Below are positions 62,943 to 64,000 of a stretch of 64,000 nucleotides of DNA, in pieces; positions within the stretch are counted from its first letter, which is position 1, and every line of letters starts with the position of its first letter. A model generated the notes under the pieces. The model was not told the DNA's origin. It saw nothing but the letters and a program-made list of their open reading frames with translations, and did not search any database. Source of the stretch: an uncultured Pelagibacteraceae bacterium (GTDB lineage: Bacteria > Pseudomonadota > Alphaproteobacteria > Pelagibacterales > Pelagibacteraceae); contig CACLFK010000001.1 of the NCBI GenBank assembly GCA_902606105.1, forward strand, positions 1 through 64,000, written 5' to 3'. Made by a program: the position numbers and the translations under genes.

Positions 62943-63911
62943 CTACGATATATTTGATTGTAGAATTGTGTGAACGTGTATTACACCAATCGTAGTTTTT
63001 GGTTTTTTTCTATTATTAACTAGAATTGACGTTATTTTTTTTTTATTCATTATCGATAGTGCTTTCGCAGCAAATTCGCTTTTATTAATAGATATTGGGT
63101 TTTTAGTCATTATTTGTTTTGCAGTTAATGAATGAAAGTTTAAATTTTTTTGACTAAATCTTCTAATTTGACCATCTGTTATTATACCTGTTGTATTTTT
63201 ATGTTTATTTCTAACAATTAAAATTCCCAATTTTTTATTCGTTAAAATTTTTAAAGATCTACCCATTTTTGAATTTTCATTTACAAAAGGAATTTTTTTA
63301 CCTGTTATCATAATGTCTTCCACAGTTCTTAACTGAGCAGCTAGACTTCCTGCAGGATGTAATTTTTTAAAATCTATCTTGCTAAATTTTTTATGTTTCA
63401 TTGTAGCGATAGCTAAAGCATCTCCAAGCGCAAGCTGCGCGGTAGTACTTGAAGTAGGAACAATACCACCTGCTTCTATAACTTTTGGTATTATAAGTTT
63501 AATATCTGATGCTCTGTAAAGAACAGAGTCTTTTCTCGAAACAATTCCAATTAATAATATTTTGTTTCTTTTAGCATGTTGAATTATACTTCTTAATTCA
63601 GCGGTTTCTCCTGAATTACTTATGAGAACTAAAATATCTTTTTTAGATATCATGCCTAGATCTCCATGAGAGGCATCACTTGCCAAAAGGCTAAAAGATG
63701 GTGTACCCACTGATGCTAGTGTTGAAGCAATTTTTGAAGCTATGAGACCACTTTTACCAACACCACAGATAATTATTTTTGATTGACATTTTATAATTTC
63801 AATTACTGCCTGGTTAAAAGATTTATTTATTTTTTTTTTTAAATTTTGAAGTGCTTTGATCTCTAAATTAATTACTTCTTTAGCAATTGGGATAAATTTT
63901 TTTTTTATCAT
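62943..63911 (-). CDS. kdsD: Arabinose-5-phosphate isomerase (SIS + CBS)
   Basis: GVGKSGLIASKIASTLASVGTPSFSLLASDASHGDLGMI; two CBS domains. Confidence 0.95.
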   Translation of the reverse strand: MIKKKFIPIAKEVINLEIKALQNLKKKINKSFNQAVIEIIKCQSKIIICGVGKSGLIASKIASTLASVGTPSFSLLASDASHGDLGMISKKDILVLISNSGETAELRSIIQHAKRNKILLIGIVSRKDSVLYRASDIKLIIPKVIEAGGIVPTSSTTAQLALGDALAIATMKHKKFSKIDFKKLHPAGSLAAQLRTVEDIMITGKKIPFVNENSKMGRSLKILTNKKLGILIVRNKHKNTTGIITDGQIRRFSQKNLNFHSLTAKQIMTKNPISINKSEFAAKALSIMNKKKITSILVNNRKKPKTTIGVIHVHTILQSNIS

Positions 63912-64000
63912 TAGTGTGACCAGATATCATCTTTAAAGAGAGCTAAATCTAGGTCAACTCTAGTCTTTAAAAATTTTAAACAATCATTATATAAATTAAT
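63911..64000 (-). CDS. Ribonuclease D-like 3'-5' exonuclease, C-terminal end (partial)
   Basis: Manual translation ...YNDCLKFLKTRVDLDLALFKDDIWSH*, resembling the C-terminus of alphaproteobacterial short RNase D; TAATG overlap with kdsD. Confidence 0.55.
   Translation of the reverse strand: MNLYNDCLKFLKTRVDLDLALFKDDIWSH

Overview
AT-rich, very gene-dense alphaproteobacterial chromosome segment, SAR11/Pelagibacter-like by gene order, tiny intergenic gaps and base composition (inference, not searched). Most of it is core: thrS-infC-rpmI-rplT-pheST-lepA-tRNA-Ser-gyrB, a RegB-like kinase, cobST, aroBK, def-fmt-truA, dapED-argB-yidC-yidD-rnpA-rpmH, dcd-murA-hisD-infA, tRNA-His-hisS-hisZ-hisG, and folC-accD-trpABF-pyrF-ihfB-rpsA-cmk-aroA-lptBC-kdsD. 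The most interesting part is about 38.7-51.8 kb, an accessory-looking island. It holds a divergent sigma-70-family factor in an overlapping operon with NurA-like and HerA-like proteins and four small ORFs; a DUF3696-type ATPase with a possible PLD-like partner; and an RmuC / MGME1-like nuclease / exonuclease I operon. Three promoters in the island, upstream of the sigma factor, the ATPase and RmuC, share a directional element in the same register: (CCG)TTkAAA-AT tract-CGGyTATwAw, with 18 nt between CCG and CGG. This suggests one co-regulated DNA-end-processing, repair or defence regulon, possibly driven by the island's own sigma factor. Other notable items: tRNA-Phe and tRNA-Thr with non-canonical elbow/T-loop residues, a U-1/A73 tRNA-His ending 4 nt before hisS, an unlisted 42-aa ArfA-like ORF, and an unlisted 33-aa microprotein overlapping both of its neighbours. 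All calls come from reading the sequence; no database search was run.
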